Assembly: GCA_018819925.1 (NCBI GenBank)
Contig: JAHJPG010000053.1
Coordinates: forward strand, 1-38,779
DNA length: 38,779 nucleotides
Reading direction: 5' to 3'
Source of the DNA: Pseudomonadota bacterium
Lineage (GTDB): Bacteria > Desulfobacterota > Desulfarculia > Desulfarculales > Desulfarculaceae
The translations under genes and the position numbers were made by a program. Under the pieces are notes generated by a model. The model did no database searches, was not told the origin of the DNA, and saw only the letters and a program-made list of their open reading frames with translations. Below, piece by piece: positions 1 through 8,353 of this stretch; the first letter of the stretch is position 1, and every line of letters starts with the position of its first letter.

Positions 1-770
1 ATCACCGCGTCGCCGTCTTTGATGAGTCCCACCGGGCGGCCGTTCTCGCCCACCCGCACCGTCGGCTTGATGAACTCGTCGTACTCGCCGGCGGAGTAGG
101 CCTCCTCCACCGACGTGACCAGATCGCCCACCAGACGGCCCTGACCGCGCACCAGGGCGTTGTAGGCCTGCTCAACCCGGTCCCAACGCTTGTCCCGGTC
201 CATGGCCCAAAAACGGCCCGCTACGCTGGCGATCGTGGCAGCGGGGTAGTCGTTCAGAAAATCCTCTAGCTGCTTTAGATACCCGGCCCCGGAGTCGGGG
301 GGGGTATCGCGGCCGTCCAGGAAGGCGTGGATGAAGATGCGCTCCACTCCGGCGGCGCTGGCTGCGGCGATAAGCGCCTCCAAATGGGTGAGCAGCGAAT
401 GCACTCCCCCATCGCTGACCAGGCCCAGCAGGTGCAGGGCCTGCCCCTCTTTCTTGGCGGCGTCGAAGGCTTTTTCAAATTCGGGGTTGTCCCCCAACTT
501 GCCGGCGGTCAGGGCCAGGTTGATGCGGCTGATGTCCTGGTAGACCACCCTGCCGGCGCCCAGGTTGAGATGGCCCACCTCGGAGTTGCCCATCTGGCCG
601 GCTGGCAGGCCCACCGCCTCCCCGCTGCAAGCCAGTTGGGTGTGGGGATAGTCCCGGTACAGGGAGTCGATAAAAGGCGTGTCGGCCTGGACCACGGCGT
701 TGCCCTCGTCCTGCGGACTTATGCCCCAACCGTCCAAGATGATCAGAGCCACCGGGGCATGGGCGGGCAT
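1..770 (-). CDS. gpmI: 2,3-bisphosphoglycerate-independent phosphoglycerate mutase, N-terminal part
   Basis: Interconverts 3- and 2-phosphoglycerate in glycolysis and gluconeogenesis in the cytoplasm, using two Mn ions. About 256 N-terminal residues are visible; the C-terminal half runs off the left edge. The LDGWG metal-binding motif is near residues 12-16 and the phosphoserine motif GNSEVGH follows, with the catalytic Ser at about 63. Further on come SDGGVHS and the HAFLDGRDTPP substrate-binding stretch. The family is about 510 aa, so roughly half is present. The ATG start has a clear AGGAGG a few bases upstream. It is the last visible gene of the rplU-to-gpmI operon, 13 bases after rsfS. 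Family assignment is near certain. Confidence 0.95.
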   Translation of the reverse strand, partial: MPAHAPVALIILDGWGISPQDEGNAVVQADTPFIDSLYRDYPHTQLACSGEAVGLPAGQMGNSEVGHLNLGAGRVVYQDISRINLALTAGKLGDNPEFEKAFDAAKKEGQALHLLGLVSDGGVHSLLTHLEALIAAASAAGVERIFIHAFLDGRDTPPDSGAGYLKQLEDFLNDYPAATIASVAGRFWAMDRDKRWDRVEQAYNALVRGQGRLVGDLVTSVEEAYSAGEYDEFIKPTVRVGENGRPVGLIKDGDAV

Positions 771-783
771 AATATCCTCCTGC

Positions 784-1218
784 CTAGTCTGCCGCGGGTT
801 TGCTCTGGCCAAGCGATATCAAGTCCAATTCCGCCGTGTCCAGCTCCACCCGGGGTGCGTCGCCCCACAGGGAGTCCAGGTCGTAGAATTCCCGCACCGG
901 CTCATGGAAGACATGCACCACCACTTCGCCGAAGTCCAGCAGGACCCAGCGGCCTTCGTTGAGCCCTTCCACCCCCAGGGCGGGGCGGCCGGCCTTTTTC
1001 AATATCCTGGCCACGTTTTCGCCCACCGCGGTGGCTTGGCGGGTGGATCGCCCGCTGACCAAGAGAAAATAGTCGGCATAGCCGGTGAGTTGGGACACCT
1101 CCAAAAGCACCGGGTCCTCGCCTTTTTTATCCAAGGCGGCCGCGGCGCAAAGCAAGGCCAGCTCGCGTGGGTTCTTCGGCCGTGGAGGCCTTATGCGGGG
1201 GCGTGTTTGATTGCTCAC
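784..1218 (-). CDS. rsfS: ribosome silencing factor RsfS (DUF143/Iojap family)
   Basis: RsfS binds ribosomal protein L14 and blocks joining of the subunits when nutrients run low. The 144-aa product has the family pattern: a basic Pro-rich N-terminus, AAALDKKGEDPVLLEV, then YADYFLLVSG, the ENV region and WVLLDFGEVVVHVF near residues 90-105, followed by REFYDLDSLWGDA. The length is normal apart from an extended N-terminus. The predicted start is GTG with a weak ribosome binding site, only two bases after the nadD stop, so translation is probably coupled. The nadD-rsfS order is common in bacteria. Confidence 0.95.
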   Translation of the reverse strand: MSNQTRPRIRPPRPKNPRELALLCAAAALDKKGEDPVLLEVSQLTGYADYFLLVSGRSTRQATAVGENVARILKKAGRPALGVEGLNEGRWVLLDFGEVVVHVFHEPVREFYDLDSLWGDAPRVELDTAELDLISLGQSKPAAD

Positions 1219-1875
1219 CTATTTTTGGCCCGCGTTGGTGTAGAGTTTCATGGTTTTAATATAGTCTTCCACCGCCTGGGGCACAAGAAAGCTTATGGAG
1301 CGCCCAGCCGCCACCCGGCGTTTGATGTCGGTGCTGGAGATGTCCAGCAGGGTGGTGGCCACGTGGCGCACCCCTTGGCCGCCCGGCAAACGGAACCAGC
1401 CGTCCTCGGCGGGGGCGAAGGCCTGGTCCACCTCGGTCTGCAAATAGTCCAGCAAATCCCAGCGCGGCGAGGAGGGCCGGTCCATGACCACGAAATCGGC
1501 CATCTCCAAAAGGCGCATGGGCTGATACCAGGTGTGCAGATAGAAAAACTGGTCGTTGCCCAGGAAGAAGAAAAGCTTGCGATCCGGGTCCTGTTTGAGC
1601 AAGTGGGACAGGGTGTCCACCGTGCGGCTGGCCCCGCCCCGCACTATCTCCAGGTCGCTCACCGCGAACTCTGGGTGCCCGGCCACGGCCAGGCGCACCA
1701 TTTCCAGGCGATGCTCCGCCGAGGCCTGCACCTTTTTCTTGTGGGGCGGCGTGGCGCAAGGGATGAAAACCACCTTGTCCAGGCCCAACTCCTCGGCCAC
1801 CTCCTCGGCCGCCCGCAGATGGGCCAGATGTATGGGGTCGAAGGTGCCCCCGCAGATTCCCAGCAGCGAGGCCAC
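1219..1875 (-). CDS. nadD: nicotinate-nucleotide adenylyltransferase
   Basis: Joins nicotinate mononucleotide to AMP from ATP, giving deamido-NAD in NAD synthesis. The 218-aa product starts with the nucleotidyltransferase motif GGTFDPIHLAHL at about residues 9-20 and has the C-terminal ISSTDIKRR motif, the two halves of the ATP site. FFLGNDQF and the following hydrophobic strand are typical of NadD. The start codon is GTG and overlaps the proA stop codon by one base, which implies coupled translation. The length matches the family. Confidence 0.96.
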   Translation of the reverse strand: MASLLGICGGTFDPIHLAHLRAAEEVAEELGLDKVVFIPCATPPHKKKVQASAEHRLEMVRLAVAGHPEFAVSDLEIVRGGASRTVDTLSHLLKQDPDRKLFFFLGNDQFFYLHTWYQPMRLLEMADFVVMDRPSSPRWDLLDYLQTEVDQAFAPAEDGWFRLPGGQGVRHVATTLLDISSTDIKRRVAAGRSISFLVPQAVEDYIKTMKLYTNAGQK

Positions 1876-3131
1876 TAGGGGCGCACCTGGCCATCGCCGT
1901 AGGCTATGAACTTGGTGGTGGTCAGCTCGGCCAGCCCCATGGGCCCGAAGGCGTGCAGCTTGCTGGTGTTGATGCCTATCTCCGCGCCCAGGCCCAACTC
2001 CCCTCCGTCGTTGAAGCGGGTGGAGGCGTTTACCAGCACCAGGGAGGAGTCCACCCCATTGATGAAGCGTTGGCTACGGGCGTAGTCGCTGGTGACGATG
2101 GCCTCGGTGTGTTGGCTGCCGTAGCGGGCAATGTGCTCCATTGCCTCCTCGAGGCTGTCCACCACCTTCACCGCCAGGATCAGGTCCAGAAATTCAGCGG
2201 GCCAGTCTTCCTCCACCGCCGCAGTGGCGGAGGGTGCCAGCGCCAAGGTGCGGGGGCAGCCCCTGATCTCCACTCCCTGGTCCATGAGGGCCTGGGCTGC
2301 CCGGGGGAGGAACTCCTCGGCCTCGGCGGCATGCACCAGCATTGTCTCCAGGGCGTTGCACACCCCAGGCCGCTGGCACTTGGCGTTAATCGCGATGTTC
2401 ACGGCCATGTCGTGGTCAGCGCTCTGGTCCACGTAGAGGTGGCACACCCCCTTGTAGTGCTTGAGCACCGGGATGGAGCTGTTGTTGGCCACGAAACGGA
2501 TAAGGCTCTCCCCGCCCCGGGGGATGATCACGTCCACCAATTCGTCCTGCTTCAAGAGGGCGGTGGTGGCCGCCCGGTCGGTGGTGGGTATCACCCGCAC
2601 CGCCCCCTGGGGCGCGCCGTTTTCCTCCAGCACCCGGCCGATGATTTGGGCCAGGGCCAGGTTGGAGTTCAGAGCTTCCTTGCCGCCCTTGAGCACCACC
2701 GCGTTGCCGGACTTTAGGCACAGCCCCGCCGCGTCAACGGTCACGTTGGGCCGCGATTCGTATATGAAGCCGATGACCCCCAAGGGGATGCGTTGGCGCC
2801 CCACCAAAAGGCCGTTGGGCCGGCGGGCCATGCCGGTGACCTCGCCCACCGGATCGGGCAGGGCTGCTACTTCCCTGAGCCCTTGGGCCATGGAGGCGAT
2901 CACTTTGTCCGAAAGGGTCAGGCGGTCGAGCATGGCGGCGGGCATTCCCGCCTCGCGCCCGGCGGCCAGGTCCTTGGCGTTGGCCTCCTGCAAGGTGGCC
3001 GCGTTTTGCTCCAGGGCCTGGGCCAGGGCCAGGAGGGTCTGATTCTTCACCCCGGTGGGCAGGACGGCCAGGCGCCGGGCGGCCCGGCGGGCCTCCTGGC
3101 AAATATCCTTGACTAGCTGCTCAACAGACAT
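1875..3131 (-). CDS. proA: glutamate-5-semialdehyde dehydrogenase (gamma-glutamyl phosphate reductase)
   Basis: Second step of proline synthesis: reduces gamma-glutamyl phosphate to glutamate 5-semialdehyde with NADPH. The 418-aa product is the normal length and shows the aldehyde-dehydrogenase fold, with [12 protein letters not shown], the GGKEA region, [12 protein letters not shown] and the catalytic Cys in [13 protein letters not shown], and ends in the family pattern [14 protein letters not shown]. The ATG start has a GAGGAGAG ribosome binding site inside the end of proB. The two genes overlap by 19 bases, so they are translationally coupled. Confidence 0.97.
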   Translation of the reverse strand: MSVEQLVKDICQEARRAARRLAVLPTGVKNQTLLALAQALEQNAATLQEANAKDLAAGREAGMPAAMLDRLTLSDKVIASMAQGLREVAALPDPVGEVTGMARRPNGLLVGRQRIPLGVIGFIYESRPNVTVDAAGLCLKSGNAVVLKGGKEALNSNLALAQIIGRVLEENGAPQGAVRVIPTTDRAATTALLKQDELVDVIIPRGGESLIRFVANNSSIPVLKHYKGVCHLYVDQSADHDMAVNIAINAKCQRPGVCNALETMLVHAAEAEEFLPRAAQALMDQGVEIRGCPRTLALAPSATAAVEEDWPAEFLDLILAVKVVDSLEEAMEHIARYGSQHTEAIVTSDYARSQRFINGVDSSLVLVNASTRFNDGGELGLGAEIGINTSKLHAFGPMGLAELTTTKFIAYGDGQVRP

Positions 3132-4282
3132 GCCACGCTCTCCTCGTCCTCCAGGGCGAACACCACCAAATTGTCACGGTGGATCACCTCGTCATAGTCC
3201 TTGTACCCCAAGCGGCTCTCAATTTCCTGGGAGCGCAGGCCCTTTATAATCGCCAACTCGTCGGAGGAATAGTTGGTCAGGCCCATGCCGATGACCGCCT
3301 CGCCCGGGCCCACCACCCGCACAGCGGCCCCACCCAAGAACTCGCCCCGCACCTGGCGGATGCCCGCGGCCAAAAGGCTCTTGCCTCCTTCGCACAAGGG
3401 GCGCACCGCGCCCTCGTCCACCACCAACTCGCCCACCGCTTCGGAGTCGAAGGCGATCCATGCCTTGCGGCGGGTCAGACGCTCGGCGTGGGGCAAAAAC
3501 AAGGTGCCCCGGTCGGACCCGCCTTGAAGCTCGTCCAGTATCCCTGGTTTGGTCCCATTGGCCACGATGGCGTGGGCTCCGCAACGGGCGGCCTTGTCCG
3601 CCGCCTTGACCTTGCTGAGGATGCCACCGCGCCCCACTGCTCCGGGCTGGGCGCTGGCCGCCTTCAGCAACTCCGGGGTGACCCGCTCCACCAGGGGAAT
3701 GCGTCTGGCCTGGGGGTTTTCCCGGGGGTCGGCGTCCATGATGCCGTCCACGTTGGTCAAATTGATGAGCAGGTCCGCCCCCAACAAATTGGTCAGGGTG
3801 GCTGCCAAGTTGTCGTTGTCGCCCAGCTTTATTTCGGCCACGGCCACGGTGTCGTTTTCGTTGATTATGGGCAGCACACCCCAACCCAGCAGGGTGATCA
3901 GGGTGTTGCGGGCATTGAGGTAGCGCTTGCGCCGCCTGAGATCGCCGCCGGTGAGTAGCACCTGGGCCACCTTGATCCCGTGGGGGGCGAAGGCGTCCTC
4001 ATAGGCCTGCATGAGCCGGGCCTGCCCCATGGCGGCAGCGGCCTGTTTCTCGGGGATCGATGAGGGCGAGAAGCCGGGACGCAGGTGAGCCGCTCCGGTG
4101 GCTATGGCCCCGGAGGAAACCAGAACCACCTGACGGCCTCCGGAGCCCAGGCGGGCTATCTGCCCGGCCAAATCGGCCACCCGGGCGGTGTCCAGCCCTT
4201 GGGCCCCGGTCAAGACTCCCGAGCCCACCTTGACCACCACCCGCCCGCTGGCCTGGATTATCTCAGCCCTGTTCACCTTCAT
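3113..4282 (-). CDS. proB: glutamate 5-kinase with C-terminal PUA domain
   Basis: First and usually feedback-controlled step of proline synthesis: phosphorylates glutamate at the gamma carboxyl. The amino-acid-kinase domain covers about residues 1-265 ([61 protein letters not shown]). A PUA domain covers about 285-370 (RRKAWIAF to [11 protein letters not shown]). At 389 aa it matches the PUA-bearing enzymes. It overlaps obgE by 20 bases and proA by 19. The placement between obgE and nadD is conserved in many proteobacteria. Confidence 0.97.
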   Translation of the reverse strand: MKVNRAEIIQASGRVVVKVGSGVLTGAQGLDTARVADLAGQIARLGSGGRQVVLVSSGAIATGAAHLRPGFSPSSIPEKQAAAAMGQARLMQAYEDAFAPHGIKVAQVLLTGGDLRRRKRYLNARNTLITLLGWGVLPIINENDTVAVAEIKLGDNDNLAATLTNLLGADLLINLTNVDGIMDADPRENPQARRIPLVERVTPELLKAASAQPGAVGRGGILSKVKAADKAARCGAHAIVANGTKPGILDELQGGSDRGTLFLPHAERLTRRKAWIAFDSEAVGELVVDEGAVRPLCEGGKSLLAAGIRQVRGEFLGGAAVRVVGPGEAVIGMGLTNYSSDELAIIKGLRSQEIESRLGYKDYDEVIHRDNLVVFALEDEESVACLLSS

Positions 4283-5282
4283 CCTCTACCTGGGCTTGCC
4301 CCAGCCGGTCGGCCAGGGTCTCCAGTAGCTCGGCCACCCCTTGCCCGTTCAGGGCGCTCACCGGCCACACCTCCAAGCCCAGCTCCCCGGCCGCCTGAGT
4401 GAAGGCGGCCAAATTCTCCCGGGACTGGGGCAGGTCCATCTTGTTGGCCGCGACCATGGCCCCGCGCCGGGCCAGGGCGGCATCGTAGGCCAAAAGCTCC
4501 TCGCGCACGGTCCACAGGTCCCCCGCCGGGTCCTCCCCGCTCATATCCACCACATAGAGGAACAAGCGGGTGCGCTCCACGTGCTTGAGGAACTTCAAGC
4601 CCAACCCGGCCCCCTGGTGCGCACCGGCCACCAGGCCGGGCACGTCGGCCATGGTGAAGGGGGGCCGGTTCTCCAACTGTACCACTCCCAGGTTGGGAGT
4701 GAGGGTGGTAAAGGGATAATCGGCCACCTTGGGCCGGGCCGCGCTGGCCGCGGTGATGAGGCTGGATTTGCCGGCGTTGGGCAGGCCCACCAGCCCCACC
4801 TCGGCCAGGAGCTTAAGCTCCAGGCGCAGGGTGGAGCGCTGGCCCTCCTCGCCGGGCTGGGCCATGCGCGGGGCCTGGTTGGTGCTGGTGGCGAAATGGG
4901 CGTTGCCCTTGCCCCCACGGCCTCCCTGGGCCACCACCACCACCTCGCCGTCGGTGGTGAGGTCGGCCACCAACTCGCCGGTTTCATCGTCGTAGACCTC
5001 GGTGCCCACGGGCACCAGCACGAGCTTGTCCTCGCCGGCCCGGCCGTTTTTGTTGGCGCCCTGGCCGTGACCGCCCCGCGGGGCCCTGAAATGCCGGAGA
5101 TAGCTGTGGTCGGAAAGGGTGGCGACCCGGTTGGTGGCCTGAAGAACCACGCTGCCGCCCCGGCCGCCGTTTCCGCCGTCCGGGCCGCCCCAGGGCCGGA
5201 AGCGCTCGCGTAAAAAACTGACGCAGCCGTTGCCGCCGTCGCCTGCCGCCACCTCTATGATGGCCTCGTCTACGAAGCGCAT
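4263..5282 (-). CDS. obgE: GTPase Obg (CgtA), ribosome assembly
   Basis: Essential GTPase acting in late 50S assembly and linked to the stringent response. The glycine-rich Obg fold covers about residues 1-158 (DGGNGCVSFLRE, GPDGGNGGRGG, GGRGGKGNAHF). The G domain follows with P-loop GLPNAGKSSLI, DVPGLVAGAHQG and NKMD. The 339-aa length is standard; it lacks the long acidic C-terminal tail but ends in a short acidic stretch. The ATG start has no strong Shine-Dalgarno. A small GC hairpin (5291-5304) lies just upstream and may limit access. Downstream of rpmA, the classic rplU-rpmA-obgE order. Confidence 0.97.
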   Translation of the reverse strand: MRFVDEAIIEVAAGDGGNGCVSFLRERFRPWGGPDGGNGGRGGSVVLQATNRVATLSDHSYLRHFRAPRGGHGQGANKNGRAGEDKLVLVPVGTEVYDDETGELVADLTTDGEVVVVAQGGRGGKGNAHFATSTNQAPRMAQPGEEGQRSTLRLELKLLAEVGLVGLPNAGKSSLITAASAARPKVADYPFTTLTPNLGVVQLENRPPFTMADVPGLVAGAHQGAGLGLKFLKHVERTRLFLYVVDMSGEDPAGDLWTVREELLAYDAALARRGAMVAANKMDLPQSRENLAAFTQAAGELGLEVWPVSALNGQGVAELLETLADRLGQAQVEDEGEQG

Positions 5283-5315
5283 GATTCACACCCCGGAGCC
5301 GGGGCTGGTCTGAAA

Positions 5316-5357
5316 CCAAGGGCGGCCAGGGTGCTTGCCCTGAAGCACCGCCCTTGG
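5316..5357 (-). other. long stem-loop between rpmA and obgE
   Basis: An outer 8-bp stem (5316-5323 with 5350-5357) encloses an inner perfect 7-bp stem (5330-5336 with 5343-5349), a 6-base loop and a one-sided 6-base bulge. In the minus-strand transcript it follows the rpmA stop codon and is trailed by only three U residues, so it is a poor terminator. It may be a partial terminator, an mRNA-stability element or a processing site that sets the ratio of r-protein to Obg. Confidence 0.5.
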
Positions 5358-5376
5358 CCGCCCGGCAAAAGCCTCT

Positions 5377-5631
5377 TTAGGAGGCGTATACGCTGACCTG
5401 CTTGCGGTCGCGGCCCAGCCGCTCGAACTTCACCGTGCCGTCGATGACGGCGAACAGGGTGTAGTCCCGTCCCATGCCCACGCCCTTGCCGGGGTGGATC
5501 TTTGTGCCACGCTGGCGCACGATGATGCTGCCGGCGCGAATCAGTTTGCCCTCGCCGCTCTTGATGCCCAGTCGTTTGCCGGCGGTGTCGCGCCCGTTGC
5601 GGGAACTGCCGCCCGCTTTCTTGTGAGCCAT
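5377..5631 (-). CDS. rpmA: 50S ribosomal protein L27
   Basis: L27 sits at the peptidyl-transferase centre, where its N-terminal tail contacts tRNA. The 84-aa product begins [15 protein letters not shown] and contains [21 protein letters not shown] and [16 protein letters not shown], all diagnostic. There is no N-terminal cleavage extension of the Firmicutes type. The ATG is preceded by AAGGAG (5641-5646). It lies 25 bases downstream of rplU in the same operon. Confidence 0.98.
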   Translation of the reverse strand: MAHKKAGGSSRNGRDTAGKRLGIKSGEGKLIRAGSIIVRQRGTKIHPGKGVGMGRDYTLFAVIDGTVKFERLGRDRKQVSVYAS

Positions 5632-5656
5632 GCTGCAGACTCCTTATTGCTGTGGC

Positions 5657-5968
5657 CTAAGCCGGAATCTCATCAATGCGCACCGCTGTGTAGTGTTGGC
5701 GGTGGCCTCTCTTGACTTGATAACCCTGGCGGCGCTTCTTTTTGAACACCACCACTTTTTTGGCCTTGCCCTGGTCGATGATAGTGGCGGTGACGCTGCT
5801 ACCGTCAACAAAGGGCTGGCCGATGGTGGGCTCTCCCTCGCCGCCGATCATCAAGACCGGCTCGAGTTGTATCTTTTCGCCAACCTCACCGGCCAGTTTC
5901 TCCAGGCGGAGCACTTGGCCGGCTTCTACTTTATATTGCTTGCCGCCCGAGGCGATCACTGCGTACAT
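5657..5968 (-). CDS. rplU: 50S ribosomal protein L21
   Basis: L21 binds 23S rRNA in the large subunit. The 103-aa product shows the standard pattern: MYAVIASGGKQYKVEAGQ at the start, the FKKKRRQGYQVKRGHRQ RNA-binding stretch near residues 75-92 and a YTAVRIDEI ending. The ribosome binding site GGAGGTG is about 9 bases before the ATG. It is the first gene of the operon, with an untranslated leader of only about 30 bases after the promoter at 6001-6028. Confidence 0.98.
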   Translation of the reverse strand: MYAVIASGGKQYKVEAGQVLRLEKLAGEVGEKIQLEPVLMIGGEGEPTIGQPFVDGSSVTATIIDQGKAKKVVVFKKKRRQGYQVKRGHRQHYTAVRIDEIPA

Positions 5969-6000
5969 GGTGGTAGCACCTCCAAAATTTTAGAAGGTGA

Positions 6001-6028
6001 ATTATAGCAAAAGTTTAAGCCCTGTCAA
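6001..6028 (-). promoter_or_regulatory. consensus sigma70 promoter for the rplU operon
   Basis: On the minus strand TTGACA (6023-6028) is followed by a 16-base spacer and TATAAT (6001-6006), matching consensus in both boxes. Transcription would start near 5990-5995, about 25-30 bases before the rplU ATG. This leaves no room for a long r-protein leader. Confidence 0.88.
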
Positions 6029-6138
6029 GGGATGCGCCGGTTCATCCGGCGCTAATCGGACCTTTCGTCGACGCTAACCGAGCCCTTAGATACACCTACG
6101 GGACCTGGCGCGCAACCCCGCCGGAGCCCTGAGGGGGC

Positions 6139-6170
6139 AAAAACGGGCCGCCGCCGTGGGCGGCGGCCCG
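6139..6170 (-). terminator. rho-independent terminator after hflC
   Basis: A perfect 12-bp GC-rich stem (6144-6155 with 6159-6170) with a 3-base loop is followed, on the minus strand, by five T residues (6139-6143). It lies about 20 bases past the hflC stop codon and separates hflKC from the rplU operon promoter. Confidence 0.92.
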
Positions 6171-6189
6171 GGGGTGACAAGAGCGGACC

Positions 6190-7170
6190 CTACTTGGGGG
6201 CCTTCAGGAACTTGTAGAAGTCGCTTTCCGTGGAAAGGATCAGCTGGCTTCTGCTGGAGTCGGCCCTGCCGTAGGCCTCCAAGGTCATGAACAACGCGTA
6301 GAAGTCCGCGTCGCGGCCGTAGGCCTTGCCGTAGATGCGCGTGGCCGCGGCGTCTCCCTGTCCCTTGATCTCCTCGGCCTTTTTGTAGGCTCCCGAGCGG
6401 ATACGAGCCATTTCTTTTTGCATCTGACCGAGAATACGGCGTTTATCGCCCTCACCCTCGGAGCGGTACTGGCTGGCGATGCGCTTGCGCTCGGAAATCA
6501 TGCGCTCGAACACCTGGCGCTGCACGCTCTCTACGTAGTTGATGCGCTTGATCTCGATGTCCACCACCTGGATGCCGTATTGGGGGGCCAGTTTGGCCGC
6601 CTCGGCCAGCATGGCCCGGGTGATGGTCTTGCGGCCGATCTTGACCGCGGTGTCGATGCGGGTCTGGTCGTCCTCACCGCTTCCGGGAGCGGAGGCGGGC
6701 ATGTATTTCTCATCGCGCTGCAGGACGGTAACCGGCTTCCAGTCGCTGGAACGCACCAATTCCACCAGCAGGTTGGAGCTGACCTGGTCGCGCACCACCG
6801 AGTCGATGATGTCGTCCAGGCGGCTCAAGGCGCCACGCTCGCTGGCCACGGTCTGCAAAAAGCGCAAGGGGTCGGTGATGCGCCAACGGGCGGTGGTGTC
6901 CACCCAGATGTATTTTTTGTCCCGGGTGGGGATTTGGTTGGGGGAGCCGTCCCACTTGAGCAGGCGCTCCTCAAAGGTATGCACCTCTTGGATCATGGGG
7001 ATCTTGAAGTACAGGCCGGCTTGCTTGTAGGGACCGCCCACCGGCTTGCCGAACTGGGTGACGATGGCCTGGTGACCCTCGCGCACCGTGAAAAAGGCGC
7101 CCGAGGCCACAAGGGCGGCCAGGAGGATCACCACCAGCAGGGGAAGGGTTTTCTTGCCCGCGCTCATCAT
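6190..7170 (-). CDS. hflC: membrane protease modulator HflC (SPFH/band 7 family)
   Basis: Partner of HflK in an inner-membrane complex that caps and modulates the FtsH protease. The 326-aa product has an N-terminal membrane segment at about residues 7-27 (LPLLVVILLAALVASGAFF), then VREGHQAIVTQFGKP, which opens the SPFH domain, and a helical region with VESVQRQVFERMISERKRIA and YGKAYGRDADFYALFMTLEAY, both typical of HflC. The first ATG overlaps the hflK stop (ATGA). A second ATG three bases on is better spaced from the AGGAGG at 7175-7180 and could be the true start. Confidence 0.95.
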   Translation of the reverse strand: MMSAGKKTLPLLVVILLAALVASGAFFTVREGHQAIVTQFGKPVGGPYKQAGLYFKIPMIQEVHTFEERLLKWDGSPNQIPTRDKKYIWVDTTARWRITDPLRFLQTVASERGALSRLDDIIDSVVRDQVSSNLLVELVRSSDWKPVTVLQRDEKYMPASAPGSGEDDQTRIDTAVKIGRKTITRAMLAEAAKLAPQYGIQVVDIEIKRINYVESVQRQVFERMISERKRIASQYRSEGEGDKRRILGQMQKEMARIRSGAYKKAEEIKGQGDAAATRIYGKAYGRDADFYALFMTLEAYGRADSSRSQLILSTESDFYKFLKAPK

Positions 7171-8216
7171 TTCACCTCCTTGCCCGCGGCCTTGGCGGCG
7201 CCTGGGCTGAGGTTCAACAGAGGCAACACCCCGCGCACCTGTTCGTCCACCACATAGATCTTTTCGGCGTTCTTGATCATGCGCTGCATGGCCTCCAGGT
7301 ACAAACGGCGGCGGGTGACGTCCTTGGCGGTGAGGTAGCTGGCCAAGACGTCCTCGAAACGCTTGGCCTCGCCCTGGGCCCGGTTCACCTTTTCGGTGGC
7401 GTAGCCCTCGGCTTCGGTGACCACCCGGGAGGCCTCGCCCAATGCCTTGGGAATCTCCCGGTTGTAGGCCTCCTGGGCCTCGTTGATCATGCGCTCCTTC
7501 TGCTGGCGGGCCTCGTTGACCTCGTTAAAGGCCGGCTGCACCGGCGGGGGCGGGTTGACGTCCTGCAGCTTGACCGTGACGATCTGCACGCCGGTCTTGT
7601 AGCTGTCCAGCAGGGTTTGCAGCTCCTTCTGGGCCTTGGCCGCGATCTCCACCCGCTGCAGGGTGAGCACCTGGTCGCTCAGGCGGTTGCCCACGATCTG
7701 ACGCATCACCGATTCGGAAAGGTCGCGGATGGCCGCCACGGGGTCGCGCACCGCGAACAGCCAGAGTCTGGGATCGCGGATCTTGTACTGCACGATCCAC
7801 TTGACTTCGATAACGTTGAGGTCGCCGGTGAGCATGAGGGACTCATCGGAGTATCCCTTTTCGGTGAAGCGGCTTTTGATGCCCGGGCTGATGCCCCGGA
7901 AGCCGAACTCCTCCTTGAAAACACGGCCGGTCTTTACATTGATGGCCTGTTCGATGCCAAAGGGCAGTTTGAAATGCAATCCCGGTCCGGACTCGCGCAC
8001 AAAGAGGCCGAAGCGCAGGATAATGCCGTTCTCCTCCGGCCCTACCGTGTAGTAGGCGGTGGAGCCCAGGATGATGGCGGCTACTATGAGCACCACCACC
8101 CAAATGCCCTTTACCTTTTTAAAACTCGGCATTTTGTTTTTGAAATCGCTGAAGACCTTGTTCAGGTCTGGTTCCCGGCCGGTCCCCCGCGGTGGGGGGG
8201 TCCAGTCCATGGGCAT
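7167..8216 (-). CDS. hflK: membrane protease modulator HflK (SPFH/band 7 family)
   Basis: Forms the FtsH-regulating complex with HflC. The start chosen is the ATG at 8216 (MPMDWTPPPRG), because it has a good AGGAG (8223-8227) and fits the family; reading further upstream would give a Pro/Arg-rich extension unlike HflK. The product is 349 aa, shorter than the about 419 aa of E. coli. A Pro/Gly-rich cytoplasmic start is followed by a membrane helix at about 38-57 (VVVLIVAAIILGSTAYY) and the SPFH domain (VGPEENGIILRFG, VNPPPPVQPAFNEVNEARQQKER, YLEAMQRMIKNAEKIYVVDE). The 4-base overlap with hflC indicates coupled translation. Confidence 0.94.
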   Translation of the reverse strand: MPMDWTPPPRGTGREPDLNKVFSDFKNKMPSFKKVKGIWVVVLIVAAIILGSTAYYTVGPEENGIILRFGLFVRESGPGLHFKLPFGIEQAINVKTGRVFKEEFGFRGISPGIKSRFTEKGYSDESLMLTGDLNVIEVKWIVQYKIRDPRLWLFAVRDPVAAIRDLSESVMRQIVGNRLSDQVLTLQRVEIAAKAQKELQTLLDSYKTGVQIVTVKLQDVNPPPPVQPAFNEVNEARQQKERMINEAQEAYNREIPKALGEASRVVTEAEGYATEKVNRAQGEAKRFEDVLASYLTAKDVTRRRLYLEAMQRMIKNAEKIYVVDEQVRGVLPLLNLSPGAAKAAGKEVK

Positions 8217-8265
8217 GGTTGCTCCTCGCTGGGGGTGGGCTAAGTTAACGATTCTCGACACTGAA

Positions 8266-8294
8266 AGCATAACAGGCCGGTGGCGGGGGGGCAA
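8266..8294 (-). promoter_or_regulatory. probable sigma70 promoter for hflKC
   Basis: On the minus strand TTGCCC (8289-8294), a 17-base spacer and TATGCT (8266-8271) lie about 50 bases upstream of the hflK ATG. The boxes match consensus at four and five of six positions respectively. No other promoter-like sequence stands out between ampG and hflK. Confidence 0.55.
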
Positions 8295-8353
8295 GGTCAA
8301 GTGACGTGGGCGCAAGAACCGGGTATGGGCGGCCCCTTGCAAGACGTGAAAAC

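Noticed and set aside
679..1878. A 399-codon open frame on the plus strand opposite rsfS and nadD
   Set aside because: Shadow of rsfS and nadD; no recognisable motif and no regulatory signal upstream.
5969..6189. A possible tRNA or small RNA in the rplU-hflC gap
   Set aside because: The gap contains GC-rich inverted bits and a terminator but no cloverleaf, no T-loop sequence and no separate promoter-terminator pair for an RNA gene.
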